DNA from: Leptobrachium leishanense
Taxonomy: Eukaryota; Chordata; Amphibia; Anura; Megophryidae
Length of the DNA stretch: 64,000 nt
Direction of reading: 5' to 3'
Assembly (NCBI GenBank): GCA_009667805.1
Contig: CM019066.1
Span: forward strand, 118,683,690 to 118,747,689
The translations under genes were made by a program, and so were the position numbers. Shown piece after piece: positions 47,618 to 59,900 of this stretch. The notes beneath the pieces are model-generated. The model searched no databases, was not told where the DNA came from, and saw only the letters and a program-made list of their open reading frames with translations. The stretch's first letter is position 1; each line of letters begins with the position of its first letter.

Positions 47618-49089
47618 GGGGGTTAAATAACATGTATATGTTGTGTCTTTTATTTCCTTTTCTCAGTTTTTTTTATAGCAATACTCCAAAGTTAAACCTC
47701 GCTATATAGCTTAAATATTGAGATCGACCATACAACCCCAATGTTCATGTCCTACTGGCACAAATAATGCCAGTTAACTAACCTTTTTATTTGCTATTGG
47801 TGTAAGGGGCAAATCAGATTATTTTTGTTGCTTTTGAGCGAAAGGGGAAAGATAACCAGTTCTCATGTATAGTTGAAATGTTTTTTTACATATTCAGTCC
47901 TTGTTATTCCATTTATAGTTAAAAATAAATAAAGGGCAAGTTTAGTTTGTTTACTAAATAAGCTGAACTTTTATTTCAAGCATAGTACTTTTATATACAA
48001 AATGATAACAAAACGAGTTTCAATTTGCAAAACTACTCCACGCTGCATTTTGTCCTCCAATTTTTCTGAACGTTTACAATTTTTTTCTGGAAAAACAGAC
48101 TTCAAAATTTGCAGGCATTTTACATCTCTATACAGGATAGATCCCCACTTAGTCCAGATGTGGCTACACAGAAGCATTGACTGAAAGCTTACGCTGTGGA
48201 TCTAGCATCAAAATGCACAGAATTGTGTACCAGTGTTTCTAATGGAGCTTCCTTTATTGAGCTTATTATAAGGTGGTATTCTAGATTATTGTTATTATTT
48301 GACCCTCACTGTGTACTGCCCACGAATCAGGATTATAGTGGCATCTGTGACTGGAGTCAGGTAAGTAGCAACTAGTTTTATCTCATTAAGAAAGAGATAA
48401 TATATTGCTTTGATCTTAATTATCAATGCAATATCCACCCCCTGATGCGACATCGCCATAAAGTGAAACAGTCTGTTACAGAATCACTTTGAGTGAATAT
48501 GCATGAGGCTTGACCTGGGGGTTAATTTTTTTCTGTCCAAACCATTCTCAACTGTTTCCTCCATATGCGTATGTCTCTGTATCGGCTTTAAAACTGCTCT
48601 ATGTTTTGTGAAAAATGTGCTTCCTTATATTAAATCAGTATACCCTGTAATTTCCTGCATTAACAATAGGACATGAGATGGCAGAATGTGCTGTGTGTGT
48701 ATGCTGTGCTCAGTTGTTGGATCTGTATCTCTAATTTCTTTAATCATCCTCCCCCTTGCCAGTATTTCTTTCTCCACCTCTAGGTCTATTTTGGTATCTT
48801 GCTTTCTAACATATCACCTGTAATGAGATTGTGATTGAATTATTGATGTTGTAATAAGTACTTCTTGACTTGCATTACAAATAAAATAAGGAATGATTTG
48901 AAGACAGCACAATCTGCTTGCCCTCAAAAGCTCAATATGGGATTCCACATTGCCTTGCATGCAGCCCCATTAATCTTTAAAGATTTACATAGCTGTAGTA
49001 TTTATCCTATAATTTGATCTATATAAATTTTTTTTAAAATATCTATCTTTAAACCAAACCTATTTACTGTTTGGTTACCCTAGCAGGCC
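47618..49089. other. Intergenic stretch
   Basis: No gene or classified repeat was recognised. Confidence 0.5.
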
Positions 49090-49486
49090 TTTAAAGAGAC
49101 ATTAAAATCACCACGATCACATAAAGGGACATTCTCGGTGTGACCACCCTTCTGGTCAATCTTATCTGAGTGGTCATACAGTTCTGAACTCCCTGCTCCT
49201 TCATCCTCCACCAGGGGAAGAGACTTGAAGGGCTGATTCCGCCCTCAAAGTGCAGGGGCTTAGTCTTTACGGAAAATCTGATGATTGAGTTCATGTTCCA
49301 GGGCTCGGGACCTTTGGGAATTAGGTTCCACCAACCAGCATTGAGAGGCTTTGGATTGGCTTGTGTGTTCATCCCTTCCTGCAGTCATGTGACATTCTGC
49401 TGCTGTTAGCATTTCCCATCCCGCATCCCGAAGGAGAACCATGCTGGATTTAGGTTTACATTTTTTAAGGGAACTAAAGGGTTAAG
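49090..49486. mobile_element. Candidate MITE related to 41740-42172
   Basis: It begins TTTAAAGAGACATTAAAATC with a second start AAAGGGACATTCTCGGTGTG at 49120, and ends AAGGGAACTAAAGGGTTAA. Interior words AGTGCAGGGGCTTAG and GTCATGTGACATT are shared with the 41.7-kb element. The ends are uncertain. Confidence 0.4.
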
Positions 49487-49514
49487 TCAGTGTGCTATTG
49501 CGCAGGGAGGTCCT

Positions 49515-50045
49515 TTAACCCCATGGTGACCAGGCTGTTTTACCATTGTCTGTCTGAAAATACCCACTGCTGTTTTACATTTTTGCTCTGTTTGTGTTTA
49601 GCTCGTTTTCCTCTTACTCGTTTATGGAACCCACACATATTATATACCGTTTTTCTTGCCATTAAATGGAATTTCTAAAGATACCATTATTTTCATCATG
49701 TCAAATAATTTACTATAAAACCATTTATGAAATATGATGAAAAAATGGAAAAACACACCTTTTTGAAATTTGACCCCCAAAAAAAGACCCCGGCTAAATA
49801 GTTTCTAAATTTTGTCCTGAGTTTAGAAATACCCAATGTTTAATTTTTTTTTCCTTTTTAACCCCTTCACTGCTGAGCCATTTCACCTCCGTGTACTGAG
49901 CTAATTTTGACTATTTGGTGCTCATGTTTAAACGCGATTTGAAGTCCTGTTTCATTACACGACCCAGACAAAAAAGTTTTTAAAGAATTACGTTTTTATT
50001 TTATTTAATTTTTTTAAATATATTTTATTTTTACACTAAAGCTGG
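49515..50045 (+). repeat. CCCCTTCACTGCTGA-family copy (dimeric form)
   Basis: First unit: GTGACCAGGCTGTTTTACC, TGTTTGTGTTTAGCTCG, ATGGAACCCACACATATTAT. Second unit from 49860: AACCCCTTCACTGCTGAGCC, GTACTGAGCTAATTTTGAC, GTTTAAACGCGATTTGAAGT. It ends in T/A-rich sequence. Confidence 0.7.
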
Positions 50046-50277
50046 TCATGCGATTGGCGATCATGAGAGATATAGCATCCCCTGACTATCATGTTGGCTT
50101 AGTTGGGTCTTGTCACCTCAGTTTCCTCATAAAACAGTTTTGTGTTCTCTATGAGTCTCGAAGTTAACCCAGATGTGAGTCACTTGTTTGTGGTGCCTTT
50201 ATCGTACAGAAGAGATATCCTTGACATTTCAGTTCTGGCTGTCTTTTAGGGTGGTAGAAGGGTGATATTTTATTTTT

Positions 50278-50700
50278 TTATTTCCCATTATGCCTATCGG
50301 CATGTAGGGCAGCAGCAAAGGTTCGCCATTCCTGTTTGTTCTGGGCCAGCTTTAGTATGGTACCCCACGTGTGATTCATAGTCTTGAGTTCTCTGTCCAC
50401 CATTCGACGCCATGTGCTCTTTGGTCTTCCGCTCTTGCATTTTCCTTCTAGTGTCCAATGAAGGGCAGTTCTGGTGATGTCCCCATGCTCTTTTCTGATG
50501 ACTTGACCAATCCATCTCCATCGTCTTCTTGTGATGATAGTCTCCATACATTCTTGTCTACATGGAATGAGGAGTTGTTGATTGCTGATGGTTTTGGGCC
50601 AGAAGATTTGCAGGATTCTTCAGAGGTTCTTTGTGTGAAATATTGATCACTTAGAGAGGTCGTTTTCTGTCATTCTCCAGCTTTCTGAACCATACGAACC
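50278..50700 (-). pseudogene. Non-LTR retrotransposon ORF C-terminus (CFDP2-type, RTE-like)
   Basis: The minus strand encodes, from 50700 down, YGSESW, RILQIFWPKTISNQQLL (with interruptions by stops), then the open part 50278-50547: TRRRWRWIGQVIRKE, ALHWTLEGKCKSGRPKSTWR, WGTILKLAQNKQEWR and ALHADRHNGK. This arrangement is the C-terminal tail of RTE-like LINE proteins often annotated as craniofacial development protein 2-like. It is a 5'-truncated, decayed copy; no other RT motifs are found upstream. Confidence 0.7.
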
Positions 50701-50702
50701 AA

Positions 50703-50792
50703 AAAAGTCACTTGTGGTCTAGCGGTAGCAGAAGGCTGATATGCATGGGGTATAATCTCATCTGTTATGGCCCCAATGGATTAAAACCTCAC
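50703..50792 (+). mobile_element. Possible tRNA-like SINE head
   Basis: TGTGGTCTAGCGGTAGCAG resembles a tRNA A-box region, and GATTAAAACCTC may be a decayed B box. No continuation was identified. Confidence 0.25.
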
Positions 50793-51529
50793 GACTGATA
50801 AACATCCTAGGAAAGACTACTAATGCCATGATTCATCCTCAGAGCTTGAATGTCGAATTCTATGTTATAGTATAGACTGTTTAATGTTTGTACTGTCAGT
50901 CTTTCATAATTGTGCAGACTTTTAAAAACCATTCCTATATGCAAATTTCTAAGTAAAGTAACCATGATTTCACAACCCTTGAATTACTCGAAGCTTTGCT
51001 TTGCATTCTGATAAACAATTATGTATTATTATTATTATAATTAGCTGTTGTATGCATTTTTCATAGATGTATTGTCTGTGGATTCAACATTTGCTCATCA
51101 AAACTCTCCGCAATAAATACAGAAATAGATTCCACTCTAGCAAGCAATAGGGAGCTGTTAATGGAAAACTTTGGTGCAAGCCATTAAGCATTACCAGCCT
51201 TTTTTATGAGCGAACCACTATGTTGCTAAAGCAAAATCACTTATCATGTTTTAGCAGGTGGTAATTTTTTTCTCCTGTCCGACTGTAAAGCAAGAAGAAT
51301 GAGCAACATTGGAATCGCTCATAATTTTCAGGCTCCCCATAAATTTGTGCTTCATATTATATTCATATAAAAACATTAGGAAGCATTACTGTACAGTAAC
51401 CTGCAGTAACAGCTGAGTTGCAATAGGAGTTTTAAGCTTGGATGGAATAGCAGGGGAACTGTAAACTGTAAAAAGTGGAGCTGATATACTTAACGGCTTA
51501 CTCGTTAATGCTAATGGCTCACCTGTATT
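50793..51529. other. AT-rich intergenic stretch
   Basis: Nothing recognised. Confidence 0.5.
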
Positions 51530-51532
51530 AGG

Positions 51533-51893
51533 CTAATGTCAGACGAACGCAGTCAGAGCGCACTCTGCGTGCGTGCATAATGGACGGACGTACTGACAGA
51601 AGATACTGTAGACACCACACAACCCGTTTTTCTTGACGAACGTAGAAAAAAGAAAGGGAATTATGGGAAACAGAATTAATATGAAAAATGATACAAATTG
51701 GAAAATTATATGAAAAGCCATTTTGTGCGTCAAGGTGCTGGATGTCGCAAATGCGCTCTGTCTGACTTCGTGTCATCACACACACAGAACGCTATGTGGA
51801 TGTGGAGCACTCTACGCGTCCGTCTTAGAGGTTTTACATTCTTGCCTAAATTATGTCTTTTGCTACTGCGTGGTGCGTGCGCACTTCGGTGAG
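51533..51893. mobile_element. Harbinger-like MITE, right end lost
   Basis: It begins TTA then GGCTAATGTCAGACGAACGC and shares its body (AGATACTGTAGACACCACAC, CATTTTGTGCGTCAAGGTGC) with 54289-54743. Similarity stops near 51893. Confidence 0.65.
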
Positions 51894-52112
51894 CGGCACA
51901 ATACACCTCTTCCTCACTTCGCAGCAGAAGTACACTGGGAATAAATAGTTCCCAGTGTACTTCCACATATCACTCCACCTCCTGGAATGATCTCATTGGC
52001 GTGAGTTCTTGCAGCAGGCGGCGCTTAGTGCTGCTTGTGTTATCATTTAACACTTTGGCAGTATTATATCGAGAGCTACTGAGAAAGCTGCTCCTTTGTA
52101 ATATGGGTATTA

Positions 52113-53141
52113 GGCCCGCGTCAGTCGAACGCAGTGATCACGTCCATGTCGGTGCACAGTTTAACCCCTTTCGCTGCTGAGGCATTTCACGCCTGTGTGC
52201 TGAGCTCCTTTTTACTGGTTTCACTCATCATGTTTAAACGCGTTTTGAAGCCTTATTTTATTATATGACCCAGACATATTATATATCGTTTTTTCTGGCA
52301 GATTCGGCAGATTCATAATATATCATTATTATATTTATATGTCATGTCCTGTCTGTATATTATAACAAAAAATGCAATAAAATTAAAATTTAAAAACGTG
52401 TAAAGTGTTTTTTTTTCACATTTTATCATGCAAGCGTTTGCGGTTATACTTTCTATGGAAAAAAAGGAATCCCCACCACACGGTGAAGACAACAATCACC
52501 CCACCCCAAAGCAACAATTATCTCTGGGCTGGGCACCCCTAAATAGGATTAAACCTGGTGTACAATGGAAAGGAACAACGAGAGATAGACTCTCAGAACT
52601 GATCGGAGTGCTAAATAAAACGTAACTTTTATTAGTTGCAATACATACATATATACAGACCAACCAATGTAAAAAACATAAACACGAATTGTAATGTACC
52701 CTGCAGGTACAGGCTAAATAGATGATAATTCACACTAGGTCAGTATGCCAAATGGCAGCATTTAGAGACCCACACATGAAGTACGTGTGTACCGAACTGG
52801 GCACGCACAACGCGCTTGGCAAACGGATGCAAGTTAGGCAAGAACGTAAAACTGCTAGACGGAAGCGCAGAGTGCGCCACAGCCACGTAGTGTTCTGTTT
52901 GAGTGATGAGGAGATGTCAGACGGAGCACATTTGCGACGTCCAGCCCCTTGACGCACAAAATGGCTCTTCATATCCTTTTTCAATTCGAATCATTTTTCA
53001 TATTAATTAATTCCCTTTTTTTTTCTCTATGCCCGTCAAGAAAAACAGACCGTGTGGTGTCTACAGTATCTTCCCTCAGTACGTCTGTCTGTTGTGCACG
53101 CACGCAGAGTGCGCTCTGACTGCGTTCTTCTGACATTAGTC
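52113..53141. mobile_element. Harbinger-like MITE split by a CCCCTTCACTGCTGA-family copy
   Basis: The ends GGCCCGCGTCAGTCGAACGC and, inverted from the right, GACTAATGTCAGAAGAACGC are flanked by TTA (52110-52112, 53142-53144). It is inverted relative to 54289-54743. Its body is interrupted at about 52165-52735 by unrelated sequence starting AACCCCTTTCGCTGCTGAGG. Confidence 0.7.
52165..52735 (+). repeat. CCCCTTCACTGCTGA-family copy nested in a MITE
   Basis: It starts AACCCCTTTCGCTGCTGAGG and keeps GTGCTGAGCTCC, ATGTTTAAACGCGTTTTGAAG, ATTATATGACCCAGACATAT, ATGTCATGTCCTG and CAAGCGTTTGCGGTTATAC. The right part (52480-52735) is unassigned and may be a further insertion. Confidence 0.6.
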
Positions 53142-53164
53142 TTAAATGGCAGGCACTAGTGTAA

Positions 53165-53589
53165 GGCTAAGGTCAGACTAACGCAGTATTAACGTGCGTT
53201 TAGCCGCACTAAATCACGGCCGCGCTAGCAGCAAATTACGTCCAATGCCGGGCAGCATACGAAGAATGGCCGCACAAAAGTGCGGCCGCGCAACGCAAGT
53301 GGCAAACGAACGCATTTTTTCGAGAACGTCAAACCGCTAGTACTGACGTACAGAGTGCGCTGCATCCGCTAGCGGCATGTGTGTGTGATTAGGAGACATC
53401 AGACGCTGCTAGTGTCCGGGCAACATCACGTCCAGATGCAAAAAGTGTTATATTGATAACCGTACAAAATGACGGACTAAAATGCGCATCGTATGACCGC
53501 TATCGCGTATTCTGTGAAAAAATGCGTCCATTCGTTCGAACGCACTTTTTCACGGACAACGCGAAAAATGCGTTAGTCTGACCCTAGCC
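53165..53589. mobile_element. 425-bp Harbinger-like MITE
   Basis: The ends GGCTAAGGTCAGACTAACGC and the inverted right end GGCTAGGGTCAGACTAACGC are flanked by TAA (53162-53164, 53590-53592). It is the same family as 12314-12737, in reverse orientation. Confidence 0.8.
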
Positions 53590-53592
53590 TAA

Positions 53593-54285
53593 ATCGGCAG
53601 ATGCTCAAGTTTTCCATTATCGTCTACCATTTAGCACCAACATTGGAACATGGCCCTAGGTTTTCTCATGAAGTTCTTACTGCAGCTACAAAAACCTATA
53701 TTTTCTAGTCATTATTTTTCCTGTTTTGGGCAAGAGATTTTATCTATTACTATTATTTGACATTTCTGAAAGAAAGGACACTCAGTAAACAGGCAGACTG
53801 AGAGATGGATAGAGGAAAGAGTCACAGTAAGACATATGCACAGGTCAACCACAACGCATGCAAGAATCCTGTTAAGCTTGATAACCTCAGGGAGATATCT
53901 TTAATAGGATGTCTCTTTCTTCGTAAAGATTTAAGGTTCCTGAAAGCTTGTACTGAATTTAAAGCAAAACAAATATTGTCATCAATTAGGGACCTAGAAC
54001 TCAGTAAATTAATTACCACATGTCACCACCCTATGTAGCAGTGTAATCTCAGGAGGAAAGGGCAAGAAATTTACTGTTGGGCCTGGGGGCTATGGTGGCA
54101 CTGAGTCAACTTGGTGATTCATTAAAAGTCAATTCCTGTGGATGTAGTCAAACGTATTCTAGATTAATTGTGAACATCCTGAGGCAAGAACAAAAGGGGT
54201 AGATGGAGAACAGCTAACTAACATAATACATGAAGTTGTGCCAGAAATATTATCCTTATGCTACTGGAGACTCAAGCTGTCATTA
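53593..54285. other. Intergenic stretch
   Basis: No recognised gene or repeat. A 77-codon open frame at 53805-54038 has no recognisable domain. Confidence 0.45.
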
Positions 54286-54288
54286 GGG

Positions 54289-54743
54289 CTAATGTCAGAC
54301 GAACGCAGTCAGAGCGCACCATCACAACGGACGAATGTACTGACGGAAGATACTGTAGACACCACACGGTCCGTTTTTGTCGACGGACGTAGGGAAAAAA
54401 AGGGACCTATGGGAAATAAAATTAATATGAAAAATGATAAAAATTTGAAAAGGATATGAAAAGCCATTTTGTGCGTCAAGGTGCTGGACGTCGCAAATGC
54501 GCTGCGTCTGACATCTCAATGTCTCACACAGAACACTATGCAGACGTGGCGCACTCTGCGCGTCCGTGGTAGTGGTTTTACGTTCTTGCCTAACTTGTGT
54601 CCGTTTGCCACGTGCGTTGTGCGTGCGCAATTCAGTGCGCACGTACTTCGTGTGTGGTCTCTATTGCTCATGATTCTATGCTACGACGGACGTTAAACTG
54701 TGTGGCAACACGGACATTATCACTGCGTTCGTCTGACTCGGGC
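54289..54743. mobile_element. Harbinger-like MITE
   Basis: The left end GGGCTAATGTCAGACGAACG and the inverted right end GGCCCGAGTCAGACGAACGC match. The left flank is TTA; the right flank has TTTTA, so the target duplication is not clean. The body carries GACGGACGTAGGGAA and TACGACGGACGTTAAAC. Confidence 0.7.
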
Positions 54744-55192
54744 CTTTTACTTCCAGGTCAAAACAATAACTTTAAAAAATTATTGAGGTTGCCAGGCTGT
54801 TACCTCTCTAAACTAGTACAATTTTATTATTTATATTTATGTACTGTATGCATCTCTAGATCCCATTTATATGTATAGATGTTTTTAAAGTAAATTATAG
54901 GGTTATAGATAAACCTACTCATATGAGAATCCTAAAATCTTGTTTACAGGGAACTTTCATCACTTATTGTTGACAGATATAATATCTTTTGTATTTTTTC
55001 CACCAAGCACAGAGACCTGATTTCAATCTTGCTGGTAATAGAGAGCAACCCATAGGAGCCTTTAATGTACATTTACAGCTAATTCCGAGTTGCAAGCTGA
55101 GCTTGCAGCAAGGTCATAATAGCAGCTCCAGCTGCTAACTACAAAACCAGTATAGGGCCTCAGTCATCTTTTTTGTGATTCATTTCTTAGGC

Positions 55193-55633
55193 TCGGATCA
55201 GACGAACGCACTGATCACGTCTGTGTTGCCGTACATTTGTACGTCCGTGGCAGCATAGCATTCTGACCAATGGAGCCCCACACACAAAGTACATCCGCAA
55301 GGAAGTGTGGATGCACGACGGACGCGGCAAACGGACGCAGGTTTGGCAAGAACATAAATCCGCTAGAACGGACGCACAGAGTGCGCTGTGTCCGCAACGT
55401 CCGAATAGCTTTGTGTGTGAGTGATCGAACGTAGTCAGACAGACTGCATTTTTGACATCCAGCATTTTTTACAGTCAAAATGTTTTTCATATTAATTTAT
55501 TTTCCCTTCTACATAAGTAAAAAACGTCAGTCACAAAAACGGACTGTGTGGCCACTACCTTTTTGTCAGTCAGAAAGTGCGTACGTTGTGCACGGATGCA
55601 CAGTCCACACAGAATGCGCTCGTCTGACCCTAG
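55193..55633. mobile_element. Harbinger-like MITE
   Basis: The left end GGCTCGGATCAGACGAACGC and the inverted right end GGCTAGGGTCAGACGAGCGC match. Flanks are TTA on the left and TAA on the right, which do not agree as a direct duplication. The body is rich in GGACGCA/GTCCG words like the 51-54 kb copies. Confidence 0.65.
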
Positions 55634-55639
55634 CCTAAG

Positions 55640-56040
55640 ACCTGTTGTGTCCCAGTACTGTGAGGGTGCCCACATTTGTGTTCTGATAGATTACCTGAGT
55701 ATAGCGATCCTTCAGTCCACCAGAGGGAACGTTCTGCTTGTCAAAAACAGTGTAGTGGATTCAACCTAACTATCAGGTCGCTGATCTACAATCATGGAAA
55801 GCCGACTCGATCCCACTCAGAAGACAACACCAGCGAGTGTCCTTGGGCCAGACACCTTAAGATCTGGATGTGCCTACCTCACAAAATAATTGTACTTCTC
55901 ATATAGACTGTAAGTTCCATTGAATCAGGCCGTATCATCCATGTGTGGTATTCTAATGTATCAACTCCGTGTACACCGATCTTGTAAAGCGCTGCAGAAT
56001 TTGTTGCGCTATATAAATAAAAGGATAATAATAATAATAT
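55640..56040 (+). mobile_element. CORE-SINE/MIR-like element with L2-type tail
   Basis: A B-box-like GACTCGATCCCACT at 55806 is followed by a CORE-like TCCTTGGGCCAGACACCTT, then GACTGTAAGTTCC, and ends with an L2-type tail AAAGCGCTGCAGAATTTG, GCGCTATATAAATAAA and AATAATAATAAT. The 5' limit is uncertain. Confidence 0.65.
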
Positions 56041-56207
56041 TGTGTGTCTATATATGTAGGTGTGTTTGTGTGTGTTTGCTGTTTACAGGGTTAAAAGGTA
56101 ATGTAAATGATTTTATAATGAAACCTTAAGAATCCAGTGGGTGCCACAAGTTTCATGGCAAATCAATCGTTAGTGAAAAGGTTGTACAAATTTCAAAGGA
56201 GGGTTTA

Positions 56208-56560
56208 ACCCCATTCACTGCTGAGCCATTTCGCCCCTGCATGCTGAGCAAAGTTTGACGTTTTTGTGCTCATCATGCTTAAACATCTTTTGAAGTCAAG
56301 TTTTGTTATGGGAACCCAGACAAATTACAGATTAATTCTTTCAGTGGTCTCCGGTAATTCAAACTATATCATTATTTGTATATGTCATCACCCGTCAGAA
56401 TGCTATAACAAAAAATTTTTACATTTCTATTCAGATTTCGTTTATTGAAATACAGCGTATTTTTTCACTTATTATCATCCAAGCCTTTGTGGTTATATAT
56501 TTTATAGGGACTCATGTTAACAAAAAATAGAAAAATGCACTGACAGGTTCCCATATCTAA
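56208..56560 (+). repeat. CCCCTTCACTGCTGA-family copy
   Basis: It starts AACCCCATTCACTGCTGAGC and keeps GTGCTCATCATGCTTAAACA, TTTTGAAGTC, GGGAACCCAGACAAATTA, GTATATGTCATC and CCAAGCCTTTGTGGTTATAT in the family order. Confidence 0.7.
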
Positions 56561-56801
56561 GAAAGCAGGTAAAAACTTTATGTTGCCGGTAATAAATTAA
56601 AGAGGAATCTCATGTAATCTGCCCTGATTTCCTTCCTGCAGCATATGAGCCATATACAGTTGCAAGACAAAGTATGTGAACCCTTTGGGATTACGTGGAG
56701 TTTTGCATGAATTGGTCATAAAATGTGCTTTGATCTTCATCTAAGTCACAACAATTTGAAAAACACAGTCTGCTTAAAATAACACAACACAAACATTATC
56801 A

Positions 56802-57126
56802 GGGTTATTCAAAGAGATTCGAAAAGTCTCCGCACGTTCGTGACTTTTAGTTTTCTTCAATTCGGTTCGTTTTGCCGATCCCTTTTCGGTGACCCTGCGG
56901 TGTATTCAGCAAGCACCACAGGGTCCCTGAAATGCAGGGAAAAGCTACCGCAAACCCTCAAAAACTCACCACAAAACCTAGCGAATGCACGCCGAAAACC
57001 CTCAAAAACATCTGGATTAACCTGCCGAAAACCACGGAAAAACCCGAGCAGGAGCCGATCACCCGCAGCGAAGCCGCTGGAAAAAGCCGAGAAAGCCGAG
57101 ACCGCAGACAGAGGGAAGTGAATAAC
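56802..57126. mobile_element. GGGTTATTCA-family MITE inserted in the Tc1 terminal repeat
   Basis: It starts GGGTTATTCAAAGAG and ends AAGTGAATAAC. It is flanked by ACATTATCA (56793-56801) and ACATTAACA (57127-57135), a 9-bp near-duplication with one mismatch. The right-hand Tc1 terminal repeat lacks it. It shares GGGTCCCTGAARTGCAG with 59381-59900. Confidence 0.7.
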
Positions 57127-57166
57127 ACATTAACAGTGCAGGGTGGAAAAAGTATGTGAACCTTTG

Positions 57167-58197
<1,031 letters not shown>

Positions 58198-58577
58198 GAT
58201 TCACATCAGGCAGTGCTTCTTGAAACCAGTAAACCCAAAACTGGTGTGTGTTTTTAAAGGGCAGGACAGCTTTCAGCAACACATCCAATAATATCACACT
58301 GATTGGACTCAAGGTTGGCTCACTCCTGGCTCCAATTAGCTCTTGGAGAAGTCATTAGGCTAGGGGTTCACATACTTTTTCCACCCTGCACTGTAAATGT
58401 TTACATGTTATGTTCAATAAACACATGAAAACATATAATGTTTGTGTTGTACTATTTTAAGCAGACTGTGTTTTTCAAATAGTTGTGACTTAGATGAGGA
58501 TCAGAGCACATTTTATGACAAATTCATGCAAAACTCCACGTAATCCCAAAGGGTTCACATACTTTTTCTTGCAATTG

Positions 58578-59380
58578 TATGTTGTAGGGCAGCACTTTTC
58601 CCTGTGCTCCCCTCTGTATGAAAGGAAAACATGGCCGACCTGGCAATCCTAGTTTAAACCAAACATTTTTCCACGGCAAAACTATCACGTTAATTAATCC
58701 ACTTCCCAGTTTTTCCAATCATTTCCTATCACAGGCTTCTCATAATGAAATTTTAAGAACATACAGAAATATACACAAATCACATAATTACATGCAAATT
58801 TGTTTATCATGTTTGCACATTTTGTATAAACAGAATTCCATGATATGTACACATTGCACGATTTATCAGGTGGCCAGGATTGCCATGTTTTCTTGGACAC
58901 ACACTTATCTTTCATGCAGTGGGAGAGAAGGAAGCATCTGCCCTACAACATGTAGAAATAGCTTGAAGGAAATCAATTACCTAATCAGGGCAATTAATTT
59001 AGGATCCCAAACTGATTAATGAGTCAATTTCCTACCTGCAGTTTGCAGATTCAATGCACTATCCATCAGAATGTGTATAGTAGTATATGTGTCCAGAAAA
59101 CCATGAAGAATCTGACACCACTAATAATCCCACATAGATCTTTAAAAATGTTTCTTTGTAGCATCAACAGACAATAAAAATTAAGAATTATATAGAAACC
59201 TTAGAATAATTAGATGGATTGCTCTCTTTCTTCGATCTGATTGGCAAGTTTCTAAATGGAGTTGCAATATCAGCTTTCAAGCCTTTTTTCAAGACAACAA
59301 AATATTCTTAAAAAATCTGTTGTTGTAAACTGCTGTGTTCCAAGTTTGTAAATTAAGTTAGATTTGTTGGAAGACAAACA
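58578..59380. other. Intergenic stretch
   Basis: No gene or classified repeat was recognised. Confidence 0.5.
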
Positions 59381-59900
59381 GGGTTATTCAAAGAGCACCG
59401 AAATTCCTCATAAATTTCAGTACAATCTCGTTCTCCACACTTCGGCAACTCCAATTCGCCAACCCTGGGGTGAAGTCAGCTTTCACAACAGGGTCCCTGA
59501 AGTGCAGGAAACAAGCCATCGAATGAAAAACCGCCGCAAAGCCGTCGAATCGAAAGGAACAAACACAGAAAAATCATCGGATCGATCCGATAAGCCACCG
59601 ATAAAACTCTGATCCAGTCGATCCACTGGAAAACCGCCGAACGCATATGAAAAAAGCCGATGAAAATCAGGGCATGTCACTGACATTTCAGTGCTGTTCG
59701 GCGTTCTCTGACTAGATTAACCATTATTTCTCTATGGGGAAATTCGCTGCTGTCGAAGATCACTGTATTTTGATGGCAATTCGCCAATATTTGGCGAGCA
59801 GCCAGCTTTTTGATTAGTCGAATGGCCATGAAATTGCACCGGTATGGGGAAATTCACCATTCGTTGCAATTTCGTAGTCAATTTGTCTCTGAATAACCCC
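59381..59900. mobile_element. 520-bp GGGTTATTCA-family DNA element
   Basis: The left end GGGTTATTCAAAGAG and inverted right end GGGTTATTCAGAGAC match at 13 of 15 bases. The body is rich in TCGA, CCGA and AATCG words. It is non-coding. No clear target duplication is seen. Confidence 0.65.

Noticed and set aside
51698..55769. Many 60-106-codon frames with CpG-rich codons
   Set aside because: They fall within Harbinger-like MITEs, which are non-coding.
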